64,000 bases of DNA from an uncultured Actinomycetes bacterium (GTDB taxonomy: Bacteria > Actinomycetota > CADDZG01 > WHSQ01), in NCBI GenBank assembly GCA_937863385.1, contig CALMBW010000002.1, positions 120,369 to 184,368 of the forward strand, in the 5' to 3' direction. Of the stretch, positions 19,538-26,848 are shown piece by piece (position 1 is the first letter of the stretch; each line of letters starts with the position of its first letter). A model generated the notes under the pieces. The model ran no database searches. It was not told the origin of the DNA and saw only the letters and a program-made list of their open reading frames with translations. A program made the translations under genes and the position numbers.

Positions 19538-20098
19538 ATGCGTAGAACGATCGTGTCCTTGGCGCTCATGTTTGTCGCCTGCGCGCCACGGGTCGTCCTC
19601 ACGGTGCAGTCTCCGGCTACGTTCGCGGATGAGCCCGGCGGTTATGAGGAGGCAGAGGTGGTTCGGGTCGTAGACGGTGACACGATCGTCGTGATCGTCT
19701 CGGGACGAAGTGAAGGCCCCGGCGCGGGGAAGGCCGCTATCGATCGAGAGGCTCGCGTCCGTCTCATCGGGATCGATACCCCGGAATCGGTGAAGCCCGG
19801 AACTCCCGTCGAGTGTTTCGGACGCGAAGCGTCGGCCGCGGCGAAAGCGTTGTTGGAAGGTCGGGATGTCCGCCTCGTCAAGGACGTCGAGGAAACCGAT
19901 ACATACGACCGGCTCCTTCGATACGTCTACATCGGCGACGAGATGGCCAATGCCCGTCTAGTAGCCAACGGCTACGCCACCGCATACACCTACCCGCCAA
20001 ACATCCGCTGGTCCGAGCTATTCGTGCAACTCCAACGCGAGGCCAGAGAGGGAGACAGGGGGCTATGGTCCGCCGAGACGTGTAGCGGCAACCCATAG
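19538..20098 (+). CDS. Exported staphylococcal-type nuclease (thermonuclease family)
   Basis: This 186-residue protein carries the SNase core: VVDGDTIVV, then RVRLIGIDTPES (Arg and Glu of the active site), AKALLEGRDVRLVKD, and TYDRLLRYVY with the second catalytic Arg. The N-terminus MRRTIVSLALMFVAC looks like a signal peptide with a possible but atypical lipobox ending at Cys. It would cut DNA and RNA outside the cytoplasm with Ca2+. ATG 19538 is chosen because the signal peptide starts there and a -10 element lies six bases upstream. A diverged copy of its C-terminal end occurs at 20918-21013. Confidence 0.85.
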   Translation: MRRTIVSLALMFVACAPRVVLTVQSPATFADEPGGYEEAEVVRVVDGDTIVVIVSGRSEGPGAGKAAIDREARVRLIGIDTPESVKPGTPVECFGREASAAAKALLEGRDVRLVKDVEETDTYDRLLRYVYIGDEMANARLVANGYATAYTYPPNIRWSELFVQLQREAREGDRGLWSAETCSGNP

Positions 20099-20143
20099 CT
20101 TTCTCACCCGCTAGAACCCCGGCCGAACGGCGAATCCTTGTAG

Positions 20144-20149
20144 TAGTAT
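20144..20149 (+). promoter_or_regulatory. -10 element TAGTAT for the HTH/PIN toxin-antitoxin operon
   Basis: TAGTAT ends six bases before the ATG at 20156, giving a leaderless mRNA. The local sequence contains the small palindrome GTATAC, which might be part of an operator for the HTH antitoxin. Confidence 0.5.
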
Positions 20150-20155
20150 ACGACG

Positions 20156-20401
20156 ATGCTCACGGTCCCAGAAGCTGCCCGGAAGGTCGGTCGCGACCCG
20201 GAAACGGTACGGCGTTGGATACGTAGTGGCCGCTTACGGTCGCAAAAGGTGGGTACGCAGCACCTCATCGACGAGGAGGACCTCGCTGCCGTCGCGCAGG
20301 TCCGGGCCACCGAACGCCCTAAGTGGCTGCGCACGACCCACAGCGGCCGGCCGATGCCAGACTCTGTCGGCCTCATCAGGGAGCTTCGAGCTACTCGATG
20401 A
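20156..20401 (+). CDS. MerR/excisionase-type HTH antitoxin
   Basis: The 81-residue protein has an N-terminal winged-HTH of the excisionase/MerR type (LTVPEAARKVGRDPETVRRWIRSG, read as HTH plus the start of the wing). After it comes RLRSQKVGTQHLIDEEDL and a basic tail that may wrap the toxin. It overlaps the downstream PIN gene by four bases (ATGA). It is therefore the antitoxin and probable autoregulator of a VapBC-like module with a non-classical DNA-binding fold. No other promoter-proximal gene is present. Confidence 0.8.
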   Translation: MLTVPEAARKVGRDPETVRRWIRSGRLRSQKVGTQHLIDEEDLAAVAQVRATERPKWLRTTHSGRPMPDSVGLIRELRATR

Positions 20402-20793
20402 CGTCCTTCGTCGTCGACGCCAACGTCGCATTCGAGTTCGTCAATGCTCCGGGCGCGATCGAGCGACTCAAGAAACACCAAGCATTGGCTCCACCTCTCA
20501 TGTGGCCTGAGGTGAGGTCGGCCCTTCACGTTGCCCGCTGGAGGGGCTTGCTCGAAGAGGAGGATGCGAGATCGGCGAGGAGCTTGCTCGAATCGGGGGC
20601 GTTCCGCGAACGTCGGCATCGGCATCTGGGGGAGAGAACCTGGTCGATCGCGGATGAGCTCGGGTGGGCCAAGACGTATGACGCCGAGTATCTGGCGCTC
20701 GCGGACCTGCTTGGTGTGGCGGTGGCTTCGTTTGACCAACGGGTAGTCAGAGCAGCCGAAAGGATCGGCGTTTCGGTACATACCTTCGCCTGA
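20398..20793 (+). CDS. PIN-domain toxin (VapC-like)
   Basis: This 131-residue PIN ribonuclease has its acidic residues in place: FVVDANVAFEF (first Asp), PEVRSAL (Glu), YDAEYLALAD and ASFDQRVV (C-terminal Asp residues). PIN toxins cleave tRNA or rRNA in a Mg2+-dependent way. Its start lies inside the antitoxin stop. It is followed by ~440 bp without an intact gene. Confidence 0.85.
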   Translation: MTSFVVDANVAFEFVNAPGAIERLKKHQALAPPLMWPEVRSALHVARWRGLLEEEDARSARSLLESGAFRERRHRHLGERTWSIADELGWAKTYDAEYLALADLLGVAVASFDQRVVRAAERIGVSVHTFA

Positions 20794-21231
20794 CTGGCAC
20801 GGCTACGTTTGGTCGTTCCCCTCGGCGCGGCGCTAGCCACGATCCTCGCCATCTTTGCTCGTGACCGCATCCAACTTGGCCCACTCTGGGGACAAACCGA
20901 TCGATCGATCATTGACGAACGTCCGCCACGCAGATTTCTTCGCCCAGTTGGAACGCGAGGCGCGCCAAAGGGGTCGAGGACTGTGGTGGCCGGACACATG
21001 CAGCGGTGAGCCTTTAGGTCCTCCATCGGCTGCGCGATCATGCAGCTCGCGAGGTCCGTAGGACGCTGTCTACACCGCTCTGGCGGAGGCCTTGGTCTGC
21101 AAACTGCTAACAGGCGGATCGCGCTCTTTTACCGAGAGTTCGCTATGCGGATGCAAGAGCCTTCCCGGTTGCTCTGAGGTGCCGGTGTGTGGGCGATTGC
21201 TTCCCCGGCTCGCAGAGGTGACGATTGTGCA
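20794..21231. other. 438-bp stretch with only a nuclease remnant
   Basis: The only recognisable content is the decayed nuclease tail at 20918-21013. No tRNA, hairpin terminator or intact gene is seen. The part from 21014 to 21231 is the upstream region of the SARP gene; an AGAGGTG is present near its end. Confidence 0.6.
20918..21013 (+). pseudogene. C-terminal remnant of a second staphylococcal-type nuclease
   Basis: The translation from 20918 contains FFAQLEREARQRGRGLWW followed by PDTCSGEP. This matches the C-terminus of the intact nuclease at 19538-20098 (LFVQLQREAREGDRGLWS, then AETCSGNP) over about 32 residues. The DNA has diverged clearly, so it is an old paralogue remnant rather than a fresh duplication. 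No catalytic core and no start precede it, and the frame runs on past the homologous end. Confidence 0.75.
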
Positions 21232-23028
21232 ATGGCCAACCTGACGATCTCTTTACTGGGCGTGCCTCGCATCGAGGATGCTAACGGCAGGACCCCTGAG
21301 TTGAAGGGGAAGAAAGGCTGGGCCCTTCTCGCATACCTCTTGCTGAGTGATAGACCTCGCTCGCGCGCCCATCTAGCAGAGTTGCTCTTTGCCAGCGCCG
21401 ATGACCCCCTTGGCGCGCTTCGTTGGAACCTGTCCCAGCTTCGAGGCGCTCTCGGAATGCGGGAAGCGCTTCGTGGCTCTGAGATCGCCATCCAGCTCCA
21501 ACCGAGGACCGTCGTTGATATCGAGGTCCTAACGAGAGGGACGTGGACTGAGAGCATCCGCGTCCGCGGATTGGGAAGTGAGCTGCTCGAAGGCATGTCC
21601 TTCCCGTCCGATCCTGTGTTCGACGCATGGCTGAGTATGGAACGCAGCCGGATCCGATCCATCGAGATGAGCGTTCTGCGCGGGGCCGCGGCTGCATGTC
21701 TAGGAACCGGAAGACCGGACATGGCCACCGACTTAGCGTCGCGAGCATTGGCGATCGATCGGTTCGACGAGGGAGCGCATGAGCTGCTGATCCGATCGCT
21801 GGCCGTGGCAGGGCTGCGCGAAAAGGCGCAGCTCGCGTTGGATAGATGCACACAGTTGTTCAAGGAAGACCTCCAAGTCGAGCTCAGTCCGACCCTGAAA
21901 GCCGCCGTCAACGAGGACGCCGCTCCTCGGGTCGCATCTGGTTCGCAGGGACGCTCAGCTTCGGCACAGCTCGAGCTGGGGCGCTCCGCCATCAATGCCG
22001 GAGCCATCGAAACGGGCATCGAGAGTCTCAGGGGGGCCGTTTGGGCTGCCGAGCAAGGATCGGATGAAGCTTTGCTCGCGGAATGCCTGCTGGCGCTTGC
22101 CTACTCGTTGATCCACTCGGTTCGCGGGCGCGATGGCGAGGCGAGCGCTTTGCTCCATCATGCTTTGGGACTGGCACAAGCGAACAGCATGTCGCGTGTT
22201 GCTGCCGAGTGTTTACGAGAGCTCGGTTACGTCGAGATGCTGGTCGGAAGCTACGACCGAGCGATGGCGTCATTCGACCGGGCTCTTGCGATGGAAGCTA
22301 TGGATGAAGGCGGTCGAGCTTGGACCATCGCCTACCAGGCTCTCTCGTACTCGGACACCGGCCGTTACGAAAAAGCGGTTGCGTGCCTGGAGGCCTGTCT
22401 TGCCTCCGAAGCAGGCGAGGTGGTGAGGCAGAAGGCGTATGCGTTGTGCCTGCTAGGGCGCATCCAGATGCTGCGCGGCCAACTGCAGGAGGCCCGAAGC
22501 TCACTCGAGAAGTCCATCTCGTTGGCGACGGGATGTGGATGGACGGCCCTGCTGCCTTGGCCGCGAGCTCTCTTGGCAGAGGTGGAGCTGTTGCAAGGCG
22601 CCCCGCTTCCTGGTGTTCGCGCGCGCCTCGACCATGCCCTTTCTCTTGCACGCCAGATCGGAGATCCTTGCTGGGAAGGGGCCGCGATGCATGGACTCGG
22701 TCTAGTGGAGGCCGCTGCAGGACGGCCGGATACGGCTGCAGCTTGCCTAGCGGATGCAAGCACCGTCTGCACCCGCTTCCCCGACAGCTACCTCTGGATG
22801 AAGGCCTATGTGTTAGATGCTCTTTGCGATCTGGCTACTCGCTACCCTGGCGGTGATCCCGACCGATGGATCACGGACCTCCAGAATCTCTCGGCGCGTT
22901 CGGGGATGACCGAGTTCTTGGCTCGCTCATACCTCTACCGAGGGCGGGCCGGTGATCAGGACGCCCTGATGGTGGCGCGGATGATCTCACGCGAGGTCGA
23001 CAATCCGTCGCTGGCGGCGCTTTTCTAG
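21232..23028 (+). CDS. SARP-type transcriptional activator with BTAD and TPR repeats
   Basis: The 598-residue protein starts MANLTISLLGVPRIED, the usual opening of the OmpR-like winged-helix domain of SARP/AfsR/DnrI regulators (about 1-95). A BTAD domain follows (about 100-240, including AIDRFDEGAHELLIRSLAVAG). The rest is a string of TPR-like helical repeats. There is no NB-ARC ATPase domain. ATG 21232 is preferred over the in-frame GTG 21187 because family homology begins there and AGAGGTG lies upstream. A DUF4242 gene follows on the same strand and may be a target or partner. Confidence 0.85.
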   Translation: MANLTISLLGVPRIEDANGRTPELKGKKGWALLAYLLLSDRPRSRAHLAELLFASADDPLGALRWNLSQLRGALGMREALRGSEIAIQLQPRTVVDIEVLTRGTWTESIRVRGLGSELLEGMSFPSDPVFDAWLSMERSRIRSIEMSVLRGAAAACLGTGRPDMATDLASRALAIDRFDEGAHELLIRSLAVAGLREKAQLALDRCTQLFKEDLQVELSPTLKAAVNEDAAPRVASGSQGRSASAQLELGRSAINAGAIETGIESLRGAVWAAEQGSDEALLAECLLALAYSLIHSVRGRDGEASALLHHALGLAQANSMSRVAAECLRELGYVEMLVGSYDRAMASFDRALAMEAMDEGGRAWTIAYQALSYSDTGRYEKAVACLEACLASEAGEVVRQKAYALCLLGRIQMLRGQLQEARSSLEKSISLATGCGWTALLPWPRALLAEVELLQGAPLPGVRARLDHALSLARQIGDPCWEGAAMHGLGLVEAAAGRPDTAAACLADASTVCTRFPDSYLWMKAYVLDALCDLATRYPGGDPDRWITDLQNLSARSGMTEFLARSYLYRGRAGDQDALMVARMISREVDNPSLAALF

Positions 23029-23121
23029 ACAAGTTCATCTCAGTTCGCGTCTTCACACGTTCTCTCACACGGTGCCGCCGCACTATGGAGGCTCCGTAGG
23101 CCTGAAGGAAAGGAGCGGTTC

Positions 23122-23373
23122 GTGCCGTTGTTCATGGATGTGCATCACATGGAGGGAAACGTGTCTGCGTCGGACGTTGCGGGGGCGCATCAGAAGGATC
23201 TCGAGGTCCAGAGCGAGTACGGGGTGAACTACCTAAGGTACTGGGTCGATGAGAGCGCGGGAAAGATCTTCTGTCTCGTCGATGCACCGGATGCTCAGAC
23301 GGCCGCGCGTGTACATCAAGAGGCCCACGGTCTCGTGGCAGATGAGATCTACCAGGTTCAAGAAGGCTTCTGA
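23122..23373 (+). CDS. DUF4242 (SCO4226-type nickel-binding) small protein
   Basis: This 83-residue protein has the DUF4242 pattern: MDVHHMEG near the N-terminus, an HQKDLEVQSEYGV helix, then VNYLRYWVDESAGKIFCLVDAPDAQ and a final EAHGLVADEIYQV. The ferredoxin-like fold of SCO4226 binds nickel; His residues near 8-9, 25 and 68 are candidates here. The GTG start has a strong GAAAGGAG upstream. It follows the SARP gene and is itself followed by a small hairpin. Confidence 0.8.
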   Translation: MPLFMDVHHMEGNVSASDVAGAHQKDLEVQSEYGVNYLRYWVDESAGKIFCLVDAPDAQTAARVHQEAHGLVADEIYQVQEGF

Positions 23374-23380
23374 GGGTTGA

Positions 23381-23400
23381 GGGCGGCGACCCCGCCGTCC
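23381..23400 (+). terminator. Short GC-rich hairpin after the DUF4242 gene
   Basis: An 8-bp stem (one G-T pair) with a 4-base loop lies eight bases after the stop. The following sequence is TTATCC, only weakly T-rich, so terminator strength is doubtful. Confidence 0.4.
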
Positions 23401-23510
23401 TTATCCCCGTCCATCCCGGGCTCTTACTTCGTCCAGCGATGTCGCGGCCGCAACTCGTACCCCGTTTCGGGCCGACTGCATCGAGCGACTATGTGGTGAA
23501 CCGAGCGACA

Positions 23511-23537
23511 TTGACCATGGTCAAGGGCTATGGTCAA
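23511..23537. promoter_or_regulatory. Operator candidate of the Phd/PIN module
   Basis: TTGACCATGGTCAA (23511-23524) is a perfect 14-bp palindrome. A further half-site ATGGTCAA lies at 23530-23537, 13 bp from its copy in the palindrome. The position directly before the antitoxin start fits autorepression by a Phd/YefM dimer. Confidence 0.6.
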
Positions 23538-23546
23538 ATAGGTGGG

Positions 23547-23783
23547 GTGGAAGAGCTTTCGGTCTCTCGATTCAAAGCGACCTGCTTGGCGGTTCTCGAG
23601 AAGGTGCGGACGACACGCGAGCCCGTTCTGGTGACCAAGCGAGGGGTGCCCATCGCCGAGGTTGTGCCCGTCTCTCGAGCGGGTGACGAGCCACGTCGGC
23701 TGGGTGTTCTCGTTGGGCGCGGGGCCGTGTTGGGCGATGTCGTCGAGCCGGTTGTCGGCTCTGAGGAGTGGGAGACCTCCTAA
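23547..23783 (+). CDS. Phd/YefM-family antitoxin
   Basis: This 78-residue antitoxin has the Phd/YefM fold signature: VSRFKATCLAVLEKVRTTREPVLVTKRG (N-terminal DNA-binding part, here only described) and PIAEVVPV. The C-terminal tail (GDVVEPVVGSEEWETS) would thread into the toxin. The frame is open further upstream, including an ATG at 23517, but that lies inside the palindromic operator, so GTG 23547 is preferred. The PIN toxin begins three bases after its stop. Confidence 0.8.
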   Translation: MEELSVSRFKATCLAVLEKVRTTREPVLVTKRGVPIAEVVPVSRAGDEPRRLGVLVGRGAVLGDVVEPVVGSEEWETS

Positions 23784-23786
23784 CCT

Positions 23787-24179
23787 TTGAAACTCCTACT
23801 CGACACGCATGTGTGGATATGGGCACTCCTTCAACCGGATCAGATCGCTAGCGGCACGGCGGGGGTCCTTGAGGACGCAAAGAACGAACTGTGGCTTTCA
23901 CCGGTGAGCGTGTGGGAGTTGTTGATGCTGGCAGAGCGCGGGAGAGTGGAACTCGACCGCGCCCCAGCCCAATGGGTGACGGAAGCTCTGGACGCTTGGC
24001 CCGTCCGGGACGCGCCACTGAATCGCGCCGTGGCCCTTCGGAGCCGGACGATAGACCTGCCCCATGACGATCCCGCCGACCGGTTCATCACGTCTACCGC
24101 ACTTGAATATGACCTGGTGCTGGTTACTCGGGACGCTCGTCTTCTCTCATCGCGGGAAGTAACGATGATGCGGGCCTAG
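23787..24179 (+). CDS. vapC: PIN-domain toxin VapC
   Basis: The 130-residue protein begins MKLLLDTHVWIWALL, the hallmark of VapC toxins paired with Phd-type antitoxins. Further acidic residues are in VWELLML (Glu), HDDPADRFI and TRDARLL. It is a Mg2+-dependent ribonuclease. The start is a TTG three bases after the antitoxin stop, and GGAG lies upstream inside the antitoxin gene. This toxin is only distantly like the PIN toxin at 20398. Confidence 0.87.
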   Translation: MKLLLDTHVWIWALLQPDQIASGTAGVLEDAKNELWLSPVSVWELLMLAERGRVELDRAPAQWVTEALDAWPVRDAPLNRAVALRSRTIDLPHDDPADRFITSTALEYDLVLVTRDARLLSSREVTMMRA

Positions 24180-24333
24180 CTGGGCTTGAGCAACCGCGGG
24201 TTGTGGGAATCCGGAGCATGCAGCGGTGGGACACGAGGGCAGAGGGGAGGCTGATCCCGCACACTGCTGCCCTGCACTTAAACCCGTTTCGCTGATCCCT
24301 CGTTTCTGCGGGTTCGCTACCTCCTTTAGTGGA

Positions 24334-24364
24334 TGTGGCATGCATATGCTACGATTGTGGCATG
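24334..24364 (+). promoter_or_regulatory. mazEF promoter with direct-repeat operator candidate
   Basis: TGTGGCATG occurs at 24334-24342 and again at 24356-24364, 22 bp (two helical turns) apart. Between them lie the palindrome GCATATGC (24342-24349) and a -10-like TACGAT (24350-24355) that ends six bases before the ATG. Direct repeats are what ribbon-helix-helix antitoxins commonly bind, so autoregulation is likely. Confidence 0.55.
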
Positions 24365-24598
24365 GCTAGAGCGCGTATCAGCACCACCGTCGACGAGGAG
24401 TTGCTGAAGACGGTGCGCCGGCTACGCGCCGGCGTTCCGGACTCTGTACTGGTCGAAGAAGCACTTGAGGCGCTGGTCGCTCGCCACCGGGCCGAGAAGA
24501 TCGATGCGGCATACGCCGCCTACGACGCGGTTCCGCTCGAAGCGGGCGACGAATGGGGCGACCTGGCTTCCTTCCGCGAGGCGGCAGCGGGTTCATGA
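24362..24598 (+). CDS. mazE: Ribbon-helix-helix MazE-type antitoxin
   Basis: This 78-residue protein opens MARARISTTVDEELLKTV, a ribbon-helix-helix DNA-binding motif. An acidic C-terminal tail (EAGDEWGDLASFREAA) suits a MazF-binding role. It overlaps the toxin gene by four bases (ATGA). ATG 24362 is preferred over upstream in-frame codons because the RHH motif begins there and a -10 element lies six bases before it. Confidence 0.82.
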   Translation: MARARISTTVDEELLKTVRRLRAGVPDSVLVEEALEALVARHRAEKIDAAYAAYDAVPLEAGDEWGDLASFREAAAGS

Positions 24599-24924
24599 GA
24601 GCGATCCCTGCGCGAGGGGAGGTCTGGTGGTGCGAGCTTCCCGAGGTCGGGCGGAGACCTGTGGTTGTGCTTTCTCGTGATGTCGCTATACCCCGGCTCG
24701 GTCGGGCGCTGATCGGCCCGTGCACGACGACTATCCGCGGCCTCCCAAGTGAAGTGTTGCTCGAGCCAGATGCAGATCCGGTTCCGCTCCGATCCGCCGT
24801 CAACCTCGATTCGGTTGAGAGCGTTTCGATTCGAACCCTGGTCGAACGTCTAGGGCGTTTGAGCCACGAACGTATGCACGAGATATGCCGAGCATTGTCG
24901 GCCGCCGTTGCGTGTGAAACCTAA
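24595..24924 (+). CDS. mazF: MazF/PemK-type endoribonuclease toxin
   Basis: The 109-residue toxin begins with PARGEVWWCELPEVGRRPVVVLSRD, the conserved MazF loop and strand containing the catalytic Arg (described, not quoted in full by residue). It continues with TTTIRGLPSEVLLE and DSVESVSIRTL. It would cleave mRNA or tRNA at specific sites. Translation is coupled to the antitoxin. It is the third toxin-antitoxin pair within 5 kb. Confidence 0.88.
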   Translation: MRAIPARGEVWWCELPEVGRRPVVVLSRDVAIPRLGRALIGPCTTTIRGLPSEVLLEPDADPVPLRSAVNLDSVESVSIRTLVERLGRLSHERMHEICRALSAAVACET

Positions 24925-24960
24925 CCAAAGGTTCAACCGCACCTGTGGGATGCTGACGGG

Positions 24961-25038
24961 ATGAGGGCCTTGTTGTTCGTCGTGTTCGGCATCGGGTTAC
25001 CTTCTTTGACGATCTGGTATCTGGTCGGACGTCCCTAG
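24961..25038 (+). CDS. Possible 25-aa membrane peptide
   Basis: ATG to TAG encodes 25 residues: a single Arg, then a hydrophobic stretch (LLFVVFGIGLPSLTIWYLV) and GRP. It would be a lone membrane helix. No Shine-Dalgarno or -10 element at leaderless spacing is evident, so this is only a candidate. The remaining DNA from 24925 to 25171 shows nothing else. Confidence 0.2.
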   Translation: MRALLFVVFGIGLPSLTIWYLVGRP

Positions 25039-25171
25039 GTCCACGGTTTGCTGTGATCCCTTATCGAGTAGCGCTGCGGACTCGTTAACTTCTCGAACAG
25101 AGCCTTTGGCGGGGTTGTGCCTGTTTTATGGGCCGCTCCTAGGGTTGGGATGACCTGTAGGCTCGCAGCCC

Positions 25172-25894
25172 ATGACCCTTCGCATCAACTCCTGGTCCGG
25201 GCCGAGGAATGTTTCGACGGCCCTCATGCGAAGCTTCAACCAACGTCCCGATACCCGAGTCGTCGACGAGCCGCTCTATGGCTATTACCTAGCTGCGACG
25301 GGTGCCCCTCACCCCGGGCGCGACGAGTTGGTGCAGATCCTCGAAACAGATGTCCGAACCATCGTTGAACAGACCATCCTGGGACCGTGCGACCGTGATG
25401 TCTTGTTCATGAAGCAGATGGTCCATCACCTGACCCCAGAGCTGGACCTGGAGTTCTTGGACCCGTGTGTCAACATCTTGCTGATCAGGGATCCTGCTGA
25501 AGTGATCGCTTCGTTGGTCAATCAGCTGCCGGAGCCGAGGATGCGTGACGTGGGGCTGCAACGCCAAGTCCGTCTCTTCGAAGAACTACGTTCCAGGGGT
25601 CAAGACCCACCGGTGATCGACGCGCGTTTGTTGCTGCTTGACCCCGAACCGGTACTACGAAAGCTCTGTGACCGGATCGGATTGACTTGGGACGCCGGCA
25701 TGCTGTCGTGGCCTGCGGGTCGCATCCCGGAGGATGGGCCGTGGGATCGCTATTGGTACGACAACGTGCAGACCTCCACAGGATTCCAGACCTACCGACC
25801 CAGTAGCAAAGTCGTTCCGGCATCTTGCGCAGAGCTGTTGTCCGAATGCCGCATGCAATACGACAGATTGATCCCCCACGCCATCACGGCATAA
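25172..25894 (+). CDS. Sulfotransferase-like P-loop protein
   Basis: The 240-residue protein has the start of a sulfotransferase fold: LRINSWSGPRNVSTALMRSF, a 5'-phosphosulfate-binding loop variant, and later NILLIRDPAEVIASLVNQL, which matches the 3'-phosphate-binding Arg region. A short family of this kind is annotated as sulfotransferase-like; the acceptor is unknown. The next gene, a class IV aminotransferase, begins 18 bases after its stop, and a flavodoxin-like gene overlaps that one. The three form an operon and may act on the same amino-acid-derived substrate. No clear Shine-Dalgarno precedes the ATG. Confidence 0.75.
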   Translation: MTLRINSWSGPRNVSTALMRSFNQRPDTRVVDEPLYGYYLAATGAPHPGRDELVQILETDVRTIVEQTILGPCDRDVLFMKQMVHHLTPELDLEFLDPCVNILLIRDPAEVIASLVNQLPEPRMRDVGLQRQVRLFEELRSRGQDPPVIDARLLLLDPEPVLRKLCDRIGLTWDAGMLSWPAGRIPEDGPWDRYWYDNVQTSTGFQTYRPSSKVVPASCAELLSECRMQYDRLIPHAITA

Positions 25895-25912
25895 GCCAGA
25901 GGAGGCTGCTCG

Positions 25913-26848
25913 ATGCCCACGCGGTCATACGGTCCCGATGATCTTCCCGATCCGAGGAACGCCGACATCCTGATCCACGTCGATGGTCGATTGGTGCCAC
26001 GTGAAGAGGCGCGTATCTCCGTGTTCGATTCCGCGGTTCAGGGGGGCGACTCGGTCTGGGAGGGGTTGCGGGTCTATGACGGCAAGGTATTCGCTCTCGA
26101 CAGGCACCTAGACAGACTCTTCGCGTCGGCGAAGGCGCTGCGGTTCGATGGTGTTCCCAGTCGTGATGAAGTCAAGAGTGCCGTGCTCGATACCTTGAGA
26201 GCCAACGGGATGTACGACGGGGCTCATGTTCGCCTGACCCTGACCCGCGGCCCCAAGGTCACTTCGGGGATGTCGCCTGCCCACAACAAGGCGGGCTGCT
26301 GCCTCATCGTTCTTGCAGAGTGGAAACCGCCGGTATTCGGGGATGGCGGCATGCGTTTGATCACATCTTCGGTTCGACGCAGTTCACCGGCCACCTTGGA
26401 TTCGAAGATCCATCACAACAATCTGTTGAACAACATCCTGGCGAAGATCGAGGCCGATGTCGCGGGTGTGGACGATGCCTTGATGCTCGATGTCCATGGA
26501 TTCGTTGCAGAGACCAATGCCACGAACATCTTCGTCATACGCGACGGAACTCTTCTGACGCCGTATGCGGATGCGTGCACTCCGGGGATCACACGCGGGA
26601 TCGTCATAGAGCTTGCAAGAGGATCGGGGGTAGAGGTGATCGAGAGGAACATCTCGCTGTCCGAGGTCTACTCTGCCGACGAGGTCTTTACCTCCGGGAC
26701 GATGGGTGAGTTGGTTCCCGTGATCGAGGTAGATGGCCGCATCATCGGCGACAACGCCATGGGTCCACTCACGCGCAAGCTCCGTGACCTTCACCATGGA
26801 CTCACGCGAACCGAGGGCGAGTCCCTCGGAAAGGATGACGAGTCATGA
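25913..26848 (+). CDS. Class IV aminotransferase (branched-chain/D-amino acid type)
   Basis: The 311-residue PLP enzyme shows FDSAVQGGDSVWEGLRVYDGKVF near residues 38-60 in outline, the PLP lysine in LDSKIHHNNLLNNI, ALMLDVHGFVAETNATNIF, and EVFTSGTMGELVPV at the C-terminal cofactor loop. The fold is shared by IlvE, D-amino acid aminotransferase and ADC lyase, and the sequence alone does not decide. A strong GAGGAGG precedes the ATG. The downstream gene overlaps by four bases. Partnership with a sulfotransferase-like protein argues against a plain housekeeping IlvE. Confidence 0.88.
   Translation: MPTRSYGPDDLPDPRNADILIHVDGRLVPREEARISVFDSAVQGGDSVWEGLRVYDGKVFALDRHLDRLFASAKALRFDGVPSRDEVKSAVLDTLRANGMYDGAHVRLTLTRGPKVTSGMSPAHNKAGCCLIVLAEWKPPVFGDGGMRLITSSVRRSSPATLDSKIHHNNLLNNILAKIEADVAGVDDALMLDVHGFVAETNATNIFVIRDGTLLTPYADACTPGITRGIVIELARGSGVEVIERNISLSEVYSADEVFTSGTMGELVPVIEVDGRIIGDNAMGPLTRKLRDLHHGLTRTEGESLGKDDES

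Noticed and set aside
24180..24361. Possible tRNA or remnant in the gap before mazE
   Set aside because: No acceptor stem, TTCGA loop or cloverleaf could be drawn on either strand.
20794..24361. Integrative element with attachment sites around the toxin-antitoxin islet
   Set aside because: No integrase, transposase or flanking direct repeats were found.
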